Source: Sphingomonadales bacterium UBA6174
Lineage (GTDB): Bacteria; Pseudomonadota; Alphaproteobacteria; Sphingomonadales; Sphingomonadaceae
DNA length: 12,739 bases
Assembly: GCA_002422945.1 (NCBI GenBank)
Contig: DITW01000097.1
Coordinates: 1-12,739 of the forward strand
Direction: 5' to 3'
Shown here: positions 1 through 7,087 of the stretch, one piece after another
Layout: every line of letters begins with the position of its first letter
Numbering within the stretch: the stretch's first letter is position 1
The notes under the pieces: model-generated
Database searches by the model: none
What the model saw: only the letters and a program-made list of their open reading frames with translations
What the model was told of the DNA's origin: nothing
Made by a program: the position numbers and the translations under genes

Positions 1-190
1 ACCACTCAGTGGGGGCCGGTCAGTTATTCAAAAAAATATTTCCCAATTACATCAATATAGAAATTGATTTTTGACGCGATTAGTTACAATATTTTTAATA
101 TTCATCCATGACATTGTGCGTTCATAATAAGAAGTGTTTTTAGCGTGTTACACGGTTTCGACTATATGATTTAACATGTATAACATGAAA
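1..190. other. AT-rich non-coding stretch with inverted repeats
   Basis: No protein gene is supported here. By hand count, 24-180 is about 27% G+C, against clearly GC-rich DNA in the rest of the window. Visible inverted repeats are: CCAC/GTGG around a TCA loop (2-11); ATCAAT/ATTGAT with a 6-nt spacer (51-68); AATATT-TTT-AATATT (88-102); and CGTGT-T-ACACG (144-154). The composition fits a regulatory or promoter region, or DNA of foreign origin. The sequence alone cannot separate these. No integrase, transposase or tRNA end was found beside it. Confidence 0.5.
157..184 (+). promoter_or_regulatory. Possible sigma70-like promoter for a short plus-strand RNA
   Basis: TTCGAC (157-162) and TATAAC (179-184) are separated by 16 nt, an acceptable -35/-10 pair at the right edge of the AT-rich stretch. 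The 11-bp palindrome CGTGT-T-ACACG at 144-154 lies just upstream and could be an operator. Transcription would begin near 191 and run into the terminator at 311-350. The assignment rests on weak consensus matches in AT-rich DNA, where such matches arise easily by chance. Confidence 0.25.
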
Positions 191-350
191 TGCAGGCGTT
201 AAATCACAACGATTTTTGGCACTATTTTATGCAGTTGATGCCGGCATGGCATGAATGGCATTGCAACAGGGCGACCCTAGATAGCCAGCGTAACGGCTGT
301 CGAAACACGGAAGCCCGGTGTGCGAATAGCTGCCGGGCTTCTTGTATTTT
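191..350 (+). ncRNA. Candidate small RNA (unassigned)
   Basis: A possible promoter (157-184) and a clear plus-strand terminator (311-350) bracket about 160 nt with no convincing reading frame and no plus-strand gene following for over 1.2 kb. The terminator therefore needs a transcript of its own. Inside are the palindrome ATGCCGGCAT (238-247), repeated ATGGCAT words (about 246-260) and a small hairpin, CAGC-GTAACG-GCTG (286-299). I do not recognise a known RNA family. The size would suit 6S RNA or a trans-acting regulator, but neither is shown. The terminator could instead end a transcript starting to the left of the window. Confidence 0.28.
311..350 (+). terminator. Rho-independent terminator
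   Basis: AAGCCCGG (311-318) pairs perfectly with CCGGGCTT (333-340) around a 14-nt loop, followed by CTTGTATTTT. The T-rich tail lies on the plus strand, so it terminates rightward transcription. It may also stop leftward transcription from the aminotransferase, which ends 33 nt away at 373, but the minus-strand tail is poor in U. Confidence 0.7.
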
Positions 351-372
351 GATCCCCGGGAATTCAGCGATT

Positions 373-1527
373 TCAGGGGTGACGCAATGGCTGGCGTTGG
401 AACCAGGGAATCATGCGGTCGATCGCGTCTGCGATGTCCGCGCGTGATGCGGCAACGCTGAAGCGCATGAAATGATGGCCTTCAACCGGATCGAAATCCA
501 CGCCGGTCGCGGTGGCGACGCCGGTATCTTCCAGCAGCTTCAAACAGAAGGACAGGCTGTCATCGGTCAAATGGCCGATATCGGCATAAACGTAAAACGC
601 CCCATCTGATGGCGCGATGCGGGACAGGCCCAATTCGGGCAGGCGGGCCAGCAACAGGTCACGATTATGGCGATAGGTCGCGACATGGCCATCGAGTTCG
701 GCCTTGCAGTCGAAGGCGGCTAACGCTGCATGCTGGCTCATCACCGGGGGCGTGAGGAAGAGATTGCCCATGCGCGCGCGGGCCGGTTCGACCATGGCGG
801 GCGGCGCGACCAGCCAGCCGAGCCGCCAGCCTGCCATGCTGAAATATTTCGAGAAGCTGTTCACGACCAGCGCCTGCGGATCATATTCGAGGATCGAACG
901 GGCGGGTTCACCGAAACTCAGGCCGTGATAGATTTCATCCGAGACGATCTGGATGTTTTTGGCGCGGCAGATGTCCGCGATGGCCTGTAATTCCGGGGCC
1001 GGGATGATCGTGCCGGTGGGGTTGGCAGGGCTGGCGATAATCACGCCTTCAGGCGCGGGATAGAGCGCGGCAATGGCGGCGGCGGAAATCTGGAAGCGCT
1101 CGTTCGGCCCGCAGGCCAGTTCGATCGGCTCCATCCACAGGGACTTCAGCGTATTGCGATAGGCGACATAGCCGGGCCGGGCGAGCGCGACCCGTGCGCC
1201 GGGGGCAAAAGCCGTGTTGAGCGCAAGGACAAGGGCAGGCGATGCGCCGCAGGTCAGGATGATCTGTTCGGGGGAGATGGTGACACCGTAATTGTGGCGA
1301 TATTGGGCGGCGATCCGCGCCTTCAATTCGGGGCTTTCCCAATAGCCCATGGGTTCATTGTCGATGATATGATGGGTGGCCTCGATCGCGGCGCGGGGCG
1401 CGCCGGTCCACGGCTGGCCGAATTCCATATGGATGATGGACCGGCCTTCACTGGCAAGCCGATGGGCGAGGCGGCTGATGGCGATGGTGTGGAACGGATC
1501 AATTATGGCGGTCATGCGTTTGTTCAT
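373..1527 (-). CDS. PLP-dependent class I/II aminotransferase
   Basis: This is a fold-type I aminotransferase of the aspartate-aminotransferase superfamily, a cytosolic enzyme moving an amino group between an amino acid and a 2-oxo acid through pyridoxal phosphate. From the ATG at 1527 it is 384 residues, normal for the family. Key features are NPTG at 169-172, DEIYHG starting at D197 with Y200, and the Schiff-base lysine K227 in SFSKYFSMAGWRLGW. A late Arg in HHFMRFSVA is the expected carboxylate-binding position. A TTG at 1551 would add eight residues, and an ATG at 1515 is also possible. None has a clear Shine-Dalgarno site, so 1527 is the conventional choice. The amino donor cannot be read from the sequence. 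The gene is divergent from the P-type ATPase, and nothing nearby ties it to a pathway. Confidence 0.93.
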   Translation of the reverse strand: MNKRMTAIIDPFHTIAISRLAHRLASEGRSIIHMEFGQPWTGAPRAAIEATHHIIDNEPMGYWESPELKARIAAQYRHNYGVTISPEQIILTCGASPALVLALNTAFAPGARVALARPGYVAYRNTLKSLWMEPIELACGPNERFQISAAAIAALYPAPEGVIIASPANPTGTIIPAPELQAIADICRAKNIQIVSDEIYHGLSFGEPARSILEYDPQALVVNSFSKYFSMAGWRLGWLVAPPAMVEPARARMGNLFLTPPVMSQHAALAAFDCKAELDGHVATYRHNRDLLLARLPELGLSRIAPSDGAFYVYADIGHLTDDSLSFCLKLLEDTGVATATGVDFDPVEGHHFMRFSVAASRADIADAIDRMIPWFQRQPLRHP

Positions 1528-1605
1528 GCGGGATAGGCCGGTGCGGCGCAAGCCGGACCCTAGGCATATTCGCCTTTGTCATCATTTCGAGGCATAAACC
1601 GGATC

Positions 1606-4230
1606 ATGACTTTATCGCCTGTCTTCTCTTCCTCCATTGATGCACCTGTAGAGGTCGATCCGCTGGTCGGCTTAACCGAGGCTGAGGCCGTGGCGCGGTT
1701 ATTGGCTGAAGGTGCCAATGAAGTGCCGCGCAGCGACAAGCGCACGACGCTGCGGATATTGGTCGAGGTGCTGAAAGAGCCGATGCTGGCGCTGTTGCTG
1801 GTCGGCGCAGCGCTGTATTTTGCGATTGGCGACCGAACCGAAGCGGTGATCCTTGGCAGTTTTGCAATGTTTTCGGTCATTATCACCCTGATCCAAGAGG
1901 TCCGGACCGAACATGTGCTGGAAAGCTTGCGCGATCTTTCCAGCCCGCGCGCATTGGTTATCCGTGATGGGGTAAGGCGACGCATTGCCGGGCGCGAGGT
2001 GGTGCGTGGCGATGTGGTGGTGGTGGAAGAGGGCGACCGTGTGCCCGCAGACAGTCGCATCCTTGTTGCCAATGGCTTGCTGGTCGATGAGTCATTGCTG
2101 ACCGGGGAGTCGATGCCGGTGCAAAAGCTCGAAGGGCTGGAACTGGCGGGCGGCGCTGTTGCGGTGGCGGCGGAGGAGAATGCGGCCTTTGTCTATGCGG
2201 GAACGTTGGTGGTGCGCGGCAGCGCGGTGGCTACTGTGCATGCCACCGGGGCCAAGAGCCAATTGGGACGGATCGGCAAGCTGATCGGCGAGATTGAGGA
2301 CGAACCGCCGCGTTTGCGCGTGCAGACCCAGCGCATCGTGATGATCTTGGCGGTGATCGGCGTGGTGGTGAGCCTGACGGCGGTGCTGCTTTACGGCCTG
2401 TTGCGGGGAAGCTGGCTGGATGCGGCGCTCGCTGGGATTGCCTTGGGCATGTCGATGTTGCCGGAAGAATTGCCGGTCGTGCTGACCGTTTTTATGGCGA
2501 TGGGGGCGTGGCGCATTTCCAAGCTGCGCGTGCTGACCCGCCATGCCGCAACGATTGAGACATTGGGTGCGGCGACTGTTTTATGCACCGACAAGACGGG
2601 GACGCTGACCCGCAACCGCATGGCGATTGCCGAATTGCGGCTGGCCGATGGGGCGGCATTTCATATCGGGAACGACAGTGGCAAGGACGGGGCTGCGACC
2701 TTGCCTGCTGATTTCGAGCGATTGACCGAAATCGGCATTCTCGCCTGTGCGCCGGATTCGCTCGATCCGATGGAGACGGCGTTTCACCTTTTAGGGGAGC
2801 AGCAGGCGCAAGGCCGGGTCACGCGCTGCGTTGATGCGGGTTATCGCCTGCACCGCCATTATCCACTGGAAAAGCCGGTGCTGGCGATGGCCAATATCTG
2901 GGGCCAGGATATTGAGAACGGGGATGCTGCAGCCCATCCCAAGACCTTGGCGGTCAAGGGTGCGCCGGAGACATTGATCGAGCTGTGCCATTTATCGAGG
3001 GATGAGGCCGCGCGGTTGCGCCTGTTGGTCGATGAGATGGCGGCGGAAGGGCTGCGCGTGTTGGCGGTGGGCGAAGCGATATGGACGGGCAAGGGCCTGC
3101 CAACGACGCTGGGCGAGGCAGAAATCCGTCTGATCGGGCTGGTCGGGCTTGCCGATCCGCTACGGGAATCTGTGCCGCAGGCGTTGCAGCTTTGCCATAC
3201 GGCGGGCATCCGCGTGATGATGATTACCGGTGATTATCCCGTCACTGCCCGTGCCATTGCCAGACAGGCGGGCATAGAAGCGGGCGAGGTGATGACGGGG
3301 GCGGAACTGGCTGCGCTGGACGATGCGGCATTTGCTTTACGGGTGCAGACGTGCTGTGTTTTTGCGCGGATCATGCCGGAACAAAAATTGCGGATCGTGG
3401 CGGCGTTGAAGGCCGGGGGCGAGGTGGTGGCGATGACCGGCGACGGCGTCAACGATGCGCCCGCGCTCAAATCCGCGCATATCGGCATTGCGATGGGCGG
3501 GCGCGGCACCGATGTCGCGCGCGAGGCCGCGTCGATGGTGCTGCTTGATGATGATTTCGGCTCGATTGTCGCGAGCGTGCGGATGGGACGGCGGATTTAT
3601 GACAATCTGCGCAAGGCGGCAGGGTTTATTCTCGCGGTCCATGTGCCGATAGCGGGGCTGGCGCTGATCCCGTTGTTGTTCGGCCTGCCGTTGCTGTTGG
3701 GGCCGATACATATCGCCTTTCTGGAGATGATCATCGACCCGGTGTGTTCGCTCGCGTTTGAGGCGGAGACAGAGGAAAAGGACGTGATGGACCGCCCGCC
3801 GCGCCCGCCCGAGGCGCAGTTGATGTCGCGTGCGCTGGTGATATGGGCGATCCTGCAAGGCGCGGTCGCGCTGGGCGTGAATGCGGCGATTGTCGCTATT
3901 GGGGTGAGCCGGGGCCTCGTCGCGGATGATTTGCGCGGGTTGGTATTCATGGCCTTGGTGCTGACGATTCTGGCGCTGATCCTCATCAACCGATCATTCG
4001 GGACATCGGTTTCGGCGGCGGTGCTGCGGCCCAATCGGGCGCTGGCCTATGTGGTGGCCGGGGTGACGTCTATCCTTGCCGCCGCGCAGTTTTTGCCATT
4101 TGTCGGGGATTTGTTCGGTTTTGCTCCGTTGCATGGCCGTGACATCGTGATGGCGCTTGCGGCCGGTGTCGGGGTGCTGTTCGTGCTGGAGACGATCAAG
4201 CCGTTGATGCATCGGCGGTTGGCCGCATAA
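1606..4230 (+). CDS. P-type cation-translocating ATPase, ion unknown
   Basis: An inner-membrane P-type ATPase of 874 residues, the usual size for P2-like cation pumps. Domains in order: cation-ATPase N-terminal segment (about 10-70, PLVGLTEAEAVARLL); first membrane helices; actuator domain with TGES at 166-169; M4 with PEELP at 286-290; phosphorylation motif DKTGTLT with D329; nucleotide-binding KGAPE at 451-455; hinge TGDGVND at 611-617; and a C-terminal block of about six helices. M6 carries IDPVCSLAFEAE (710-721). The PEELP and DPVC pattern differs from the PEGLP and DG-containing M6 of typical calcium pumps, so calcium specificity should not be assumed. There are no N-terminal heavy-metal CxxC domains. 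ATG 1606 is preferred over the in-frame TTG at 1576; a GAGG lies about 13 nt upstream. No partner gene is adjacent. Confidence 0.93.
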   Translation: MTLSPVFSSSIDAPVEVDPLVGLTEAEAVARLLAEGANEVPRSDKRTTLRILVEVLKEPMLALLLVGAALYFAIGDRTEAVILGSFAMFSVIITLIQEVRTEHVLESLRDLSSPRALVIRDGVRRRIAGREVVRGDVVVVEEGDRVPADSRILVANGLLVDESLLTGESMPVQKLEGLELAGGAVAVAAEENAAFVYAGTLVVRGSAVATVHATGAKSQLGRIGKLIGEIEDEPPRLRVQTQRIVMILAVIGVVVSLTAVLLYGLLRGSWLDAALAGIALGMSMLPEELPVVLTVFMAMGAWRISKLRVLTRHAATIETLGAATVLCTDKTGTLTRNRMAIAELRLADGAAFHIGNDSGKDGAATLPADFERLTEIGILACAPDSLDPMETAFHLLGEQQAQGRVTRCVDAGYRLHRHYPLEKPVLAMANIWGQDIENGDAAAHPKTLAVKGAPETLIELCHLSRDEAARLRLLVDEMAAEGLRVLAVGEAIWTGKGLPTTLGEAEIRLIGLVGLADPLRESVPQALQLCHTAGIRVMMITGDYPVTARAIARQAGIEAGEVMTGAELAALDDAAFALRVQTCCVFARIMPEQKLRIVAALKAGGEVVAMTGDGVNDAPALKSAHIGIAMGGRGTDVAREAASMVLLDDDFGSIVASVRMGRRIYDNLRKAAGFILAVHVPIAGLALIPLLFGLPLLLGPIHIAFLEMIIDPVCSLAFEAETEEKDVMDRPPRPPEAQLMSRALVIWAILQGAVALGVNAAIVAIGVSRGLVADDLRGLVFMALVLTILALILINRSFGTSVSAAVLRPNRALAYVVAGVTSILAAAQFLPFVGDLFGFAPLHGRDIVMALAAGVGVLFVLETIKPLMHRRLAA

Positions 4231-4245
4231 GCGAGGCTGGGAAAG

Positions 4246-4280
4246 AAAAAAAAGGGCCGCGCCGATTGCCCGGCGCGGCC
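4246..4280 (-). terminator. Strong rho-independent terminator
   Basis: GGCCGCGCCG (4255-4264) and CGGCGCGGCC (4271-4280) form a perfect 10-bp stem with a 6-nt loop. On the minus strand the stem is followed by eight consecutive U (the A run at 4246-4253), then further U-rich bases. It lies 10 nt beyond the stop of the outer-membrane protein gene and clearly serves it. The plus-strand ATPase ends 15 nt to the left of the A run. The stem could also slow rightward transcription, but it has no U tract on that side. Confidence 0.93.
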
Positions 4281-4290
4281 TTGGATCACA

Positions 4291-5073
4291 TTAGAGGCCG
4301 AAGCGATAGAGCAACTGCAGCCCGCCACCGGCATTCGGGCTGCCATCGGTGAAGCCGGTATAGCCATAGCCCTGCAAGCGAAGCTGCGGGCTGAGCTTAT
4401 AGGTGGCTGACGCCGTCATTTCGCTGCGGTCCGATGCGGTCGGGAGCGAAGCCTCGCGCCAATCATAATCGAGTCCCAAGGTTAAATCGCCCGCCTGATA
4501 ATAAGCGCCAGCACCGGCCAGCCAGACATCGTTCAACGGGAACAAATTGGACGAGCCGTTGAAACGACGGCCACCACGGGCGTTCAGGCTGAACTGGCCA
4601 TATTGCTGGGTAATGCCCGCTTCGGCGGTGAAATCGGTCGTGCCGGTGCCGAGGCTCTTTGATTCCGATGCGGTCGGGACCTTGACCCTGCCCGTGACAT
4701 CCAGTGTCGTGCTGTCGCTCAAGGGCAGGGCATAGCCCGCGCTCAACGACAGGTCGCCAATGCCGTCATTGCTGGTGACTGGACCGGACGCGCCGCCCGG
4801 CACTGCGCCGCCATCGCCCGCAACCACGCTGCCCGGCCCCTTAATGTGGAGATAGGGGATGGACCCGCGCACGAAGAAATTGCCCGCATTATATTTGGCC
4901 GAAAACGGCACGGCGAGGATCTTGGTATCGGCTATGTCGCCATAATCGCCGGTGGAATAATCAACGCCCATGCCGAACTGGACATAATCCTCTGCCACTG
5001 CCGGGGTGGCGACCAGCGCCAATGGGCTGATGCTGAGCGCTGCGAGCAGCGCGCATTGGTGAATCGATTTCAT
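4291..5073 (-). CDS. Outer-membrane beta-barrel protein (transporter-like)
   Basis: A 260-residue exported protein predicted to sit in the outer membrane. The N-terminus MKSIHQCALLAALSISPLAL is a signal peptide, with likely cleavage after ATPAVA (about residue 28). The mature part is a series of short amphipathic strands rich in Gly, Tyr, Ser and Thr (for example YVQFGMGVDYSTG, LTLGLDYDW, LRLQGYGYTG). It ends in LLYRFGL, close to the aromatic C-terminal signature of barrel proteins. This matches the loosely annotated transporter or MetA-like barrel group; the substrate is unknown. The ATG at 5073 is chosen over 5094 because AGGGAG lies 7 nt upstream and it begins directly with the signal peptide. 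The gene lies downstream of the tripeptide-repeat protein gene on the same strand, 113 nt away, and ends at a strong terminator. Confidence 0.82.
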   Translation of the reverse strand: MKSIHQCALLAALSISPLALVATPAVAEDYVQFGMGVDYSTGDYGDIADTKILAVPFSAKYNAGNFFVRGSIPYLHIKGPGSVVAGDGGAVPGGASGPVTSNDGIGDLSLSAGYALPLSDSTTLDVTGRVKVPTASESKSLGTGTTDFTAEAGITQQYGQFSLNARGGRRFNGSSNLFPLNDVWLAGAGAYYQAGDLTLGLDYDWREASLPTASDRSEMTASATYKLSPQLRLQGYGYTGFTDGSPNAGGGLQLLYRFGL

Positions 5074-5092
5074 GATGTTGCTCCCTGTGGTC

Positions 5093-5122
5093 ATTATGTT
5101 TGACCGTTATTTTTGACGCCAA
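5093..5122 (-). promoter_or_regulatory. Possible promoter for the outer-membrane protein gene
   Basis: On the minus strand TTGGCG (5122-5117) and CATAAT (5098-5093) are 18 nt apart. Transcription would begin near 5086, giving a leader of about 13 nt that still contains the AGGGAG ribosome-binding site. The -10 overlaps the alternative ATG at 5094, which argues against that start if the promoter is real. This is consensus matching only. Confidence 0.3.
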
Positions 5123-5186
5123 CAGGTAACGAAAACGCCGTGTGGCGCTCCCGCTACCCGCTGATCTTGTCGCGATGATGTGTGGG

Positions 5187-5606
5187 TTAGTTGTTCAGGC
5201 CGGGACGATCTGGACGTTCGGGACGTTCAGGACGTTCCGCACGTTCCGGGCGTTCGGCACGCTCGGCGCGTTCAGCACGTTCGGGGCGTTCCGCACGGGC
5301 ATTCGCACCCGGATGTTCTGCCCGTTCATGCGTGACGGAGGTTGTGACATTGCCATCGACATCGGTTGTCTTGGTCAGCGTGTTCACATTGCCGCTGGGG
5401 GTGGTGACGGTCTGCACGGTCTTGGTCGTGTCAGTGGTCGTATTGTCTTCATTGGTCACCGGAATGATTTCGCTGGTGCGCACGACCGTGGCGCCGCTGC
5501 CGTTTGCAGTGGGTTCGGCGGGCGGGGTTGTCGCGTCTTGCGCGATGGCCAATACGGACATGGACCCAATGAGCGCGGTGGCGCCCAGAATGAGTGTTTT
5601 TTTCAT
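5187..5606 (-). CDS. Secreted protein with C-terminal (A/P)ER tripeptide repeats
   Basis: A 139-residue protein of no recognised family. MKKTLILGATALIGSMSVLA followed by IAQD is a clear signal peptide, with cleavage expected after AIA or AIAQ. The mature N-terminal half is rich in Thr, Ser, Asn and Val and low in hydrophobic clusters (for example TNEDNTTTDTTKTVQTVTTP), so probably disordered or strand-forming. From about residue 105 the protein becomes Arg/Glu/Pro/Ala-rich. Ten consecutive tripeptides of the form AER, PER or PDR precede the end, PGLNN. Start 5606 is chosen because GAGGAG lies 7 nt upstream and the signal peptide begins there; a longer frame to 5684 adds 26 residues ahead of it. 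There are no cysteines and no anchor, so a periplasmic or extracellular location is expected. Function is unknown. Binding to an anionic surface or metal ions is only a guess. Confidence 0.75.
   Translation of the reverse strand: MKKTLILGATALIGSMSVLAIAQDATTPPAEPTANGSGATVVRTSEIIPVTNEDNTTTDTTKTVQTVTTPSGNVNTLTKTTDVDGNVTTSVTHERAEHPGANARAERPERAERAERAERPERAERPERPERPDRPGLNN
5203..5292 (-). repeat. Ten tandem 9-bp units encoding (A/P)ER tripeptides
   Basis: Reading the plus strand, units begin at 5203, 5212, 5221, 5230, 5239, 5248, 5257, 5266, 5275 and 5284, with a consensus near GSACGTTCN. Each is three codons of the minus-strand gene (Ala or Pro, Glu, Arg; the 5203 unit reads PDR). Copies differ mainly at one or two positions, including GAA/GAG and Ala/Pro swaps. 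The array can therefore expand or contract by slippage without breaking the frame. Confidence 0.85.
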
Positions 5607-5763
5607 ATTAATGCTCCTCGGTCTGGCAATCGGCTCAGTGCTTGAAGCGAGCCTTGTCTTGCGGACGAGACGGATATCGATCAATTTAGATTAACGAATT
5701 CTGACCAATTTGGCATAAAAAATATAATCATTCTTAATCGCGATGAGCCGTGTCGCTGCTGCG
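5607..5763 (-). other. Intergenic leader region of the tripeptide-repeat gene
   Basis: This 157-nt gap separates two minus-strand genes. Its right part (about 5685-5740) is AT-rich, with runs such as CATAAAAAATATAATCATTC. That is a plausible place for a minus-strand promoter driving the secreted-protein gene separately from the MgtC/DUF4010 gene. I could not find a -35/-10 pair good enough to assign, and I see no clear terminator for the upstream gene. Confidence 0.4.
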
Positions 5764-7008
5764 TCAGATGAAAAGCAGGGCGAGAAATCCGGCCAATAAA
5801 GCGATGGCGCTCACGACCCCGACATACAGACCGATGGTTCGACTGCCGACCGATGCGGCCATCACAGCCTTGGACACCGTGTTGACCGCGACGGCGGTGC
5901 CAATCGCATGGGTGGCTGTGGCGATGTCGATTTGATGACCGCCAAGCCGCGCCATTGAGATCGTAACCGCATCGACATCGGCAATGCCGGAGGCGGCAGC
6001 CACCGCCATCACCCCGGCGTCGCCGATCGAATTATGCACGACCTGCGACAATAGGATCACCACCGCGATCACTGCCGCCAATTTCAGGGCGGTGCCGAGT
6101 TCAAGCGGGTTGTTGATGACGATCTGGGGATGGGCGCTTTTCGGGTTGCCGATCAACAGCAAGGCAGCGGCCAACCCCAGCACCAGCCCCATGGCAATGA
6201 GCGGGATCAGCATCGGGCCTAGCAATGCCCCGTTCAATATGGTCGCGACCACCCCGACGCGCACGAGCATGACCGTGCTTGATAATAAAATACCGCCCGC
6301 CAACAGCCGATCGGAGCCGGGTTGTTGCGTGCCGAGCTTGGCAAGGGTGAGCGTCGTCGCGGTGGACGAGGCAAGCCCGCCTGCAATCGCCGCCATCGTT
6401 ACGCCCAGCCGGTCGCCAAACAATCGGATCGCGACATAGCCGCCAAAGGAAATCGCCGCGATCATGATCGCCAGCAGCCAGATTTCGGCCGGGTTGATGG
6501 ACTGCCACGGGTCGATCATGCGGTTGGGAATGACGGGCAGCAACAGGAAGGTCATCGCCAAGAGGATCAGCACCGCGCGAATATCCTCCCAGCGCAATCG
6601 GGCGATCCAGCGATGCAGTGGTTCGCGCAGGGCGAGCATTCCCGTCATCGCGACGGCGCAGGCAATGGCAAGGTGTAAATCGCCGAGCACCGCATAAGCG
6701 CCAAGGCTGAAGGTCAGCATCCCGGCCACGACCGAGGTGGCGCTCAGTTCACGATGGGTCTGGGCTTCCATCCATTCGAATGCGCCAAACGCTGCGGTAT
6801 AGGCGATGAAGATCGCGCCGAGCACAATCGGGCCGCTGACTTGGGTCAATGCGCCTGCGATTCCGCCCAACAGACCGGTTAGCGCAAAGGTGCGAAAACC
6901 GGCGGCGCGTTGGCCCTCCTCATGGTCGCGAGAATGCCAGCCGCGCTCCAGACCGACCAGCAGCCCAACAGCAAGCGCAACAGTGAGGCGGATCAACAGG
7001 CTATCCAT
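5764..7008 (-). CDS. MgtC/SapB-type membrane protein with DUF4010 domain
   Basis: A multi-spanning inner-membrane protein of 414 residues. The first about 130 residues resemble the MgtC/SapB domain: helix 1 with LAVGLLVGLERGW (12-24), then AGFRTFALTGLLGG, the hallmark Arg-containing loop. The remainder matches the DUF4010 layout, with NPLELGTALKLA and SGIADVDAVTISMA in the C-terminal third. About a dozen hydrophobic helices are visible. MgtC domains are linked to magnesium limitation and ATP-synthase inhibition in pathogens, but the DUF4010 fusions are uncharacterised, so no transport role is claimed. ATG 7008 is chosen because it starts directly at the first helix; a GTG at 7041 would add 11 residues. 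Neither has a convincing Shine-Dalgarno site. It follows rimO by about 79 nt on the same strand with no terminator seen, so co-transcription is likely. Confidence 0.86.
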   Translation of the reverse strand: MDSLLIRLTVALAVGLLVGLERGWHSRDHEEGQRAAGFRTFALTGLLGGIAGALTQVSGPIVLGAIFIAYTAAFGAFEWMEAQTHRELSATSVVAGMLTFSLGAYAVLGDLHLAIACAVAMTGMLALREPLHRWIARLRWEDIRAVLILLAMTFLLLPVIPNRMIDPWQSINPAEIWLLAIMIAAISFGGYVAIRLFGDRLGVTMAAIAGGLASSTATTLTLAKLGTQQPGSDRLLAGGILLSSTVMLVRVGVVATILNGALLGPMLIPLIAMGLVLGLAAALLLIGNPKSAHPQIVINNPLELGTALKLAAVIAVVILLSQVVHNSIGDAGVMAVAAASGIADVDAVTISMARLGGHQIDIATATHAIGTAVAVNTVSKAVMAASVGSRTIGLYVGVVSAIALLAGFLALLFI

Positions 7009-7087
7009 TCCCGCAACATGCCCCGGTTGCGCGATCAGCACAATGGTTCGCGCATGAAGTGGGCAGCGTCAGTCAATTGCCGGTCAA

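Noticed and set aside
190..447. 85-residue plus-strand frame covering the terminator and the 3' end of the aminotransferase gene
   Set aside because: It has no ribosome-binding site, runs through a terminator hairpin and overlaps a well-supported gene on the other strand.
1560..2072. 170-residue minus-strand frame inside the ATPase gene
   Set aside because: It is low-complexity Ser/Thr/Arg-rich sequence antisense to a gene with all catalytic motifs intact; typical of high-GC antisense frames.
3337..3858. 173-residue minus-strand frame inside the ATPase gene
   Set aside because: It has a skewed Arg/His/Gln-rich composition and is fully antisense to the conserved hinge and M5-M6 region of the ATPase.
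5203..5292. Tandem repeats as a possible CRISPR array
   Set aside because: Units are 9 bp with no spacers and lie inside a coding frame as tripeptides.
5142..5694. Plus-strand frames of about 167 residues with TFRTFRTF or SGRSGRSGR patterns
   Set aside because: They mirror the 9-bp tandem array of the opposite-strand gene, which has a signal peptide and ribosome-binding site; the mirror frames have neither.
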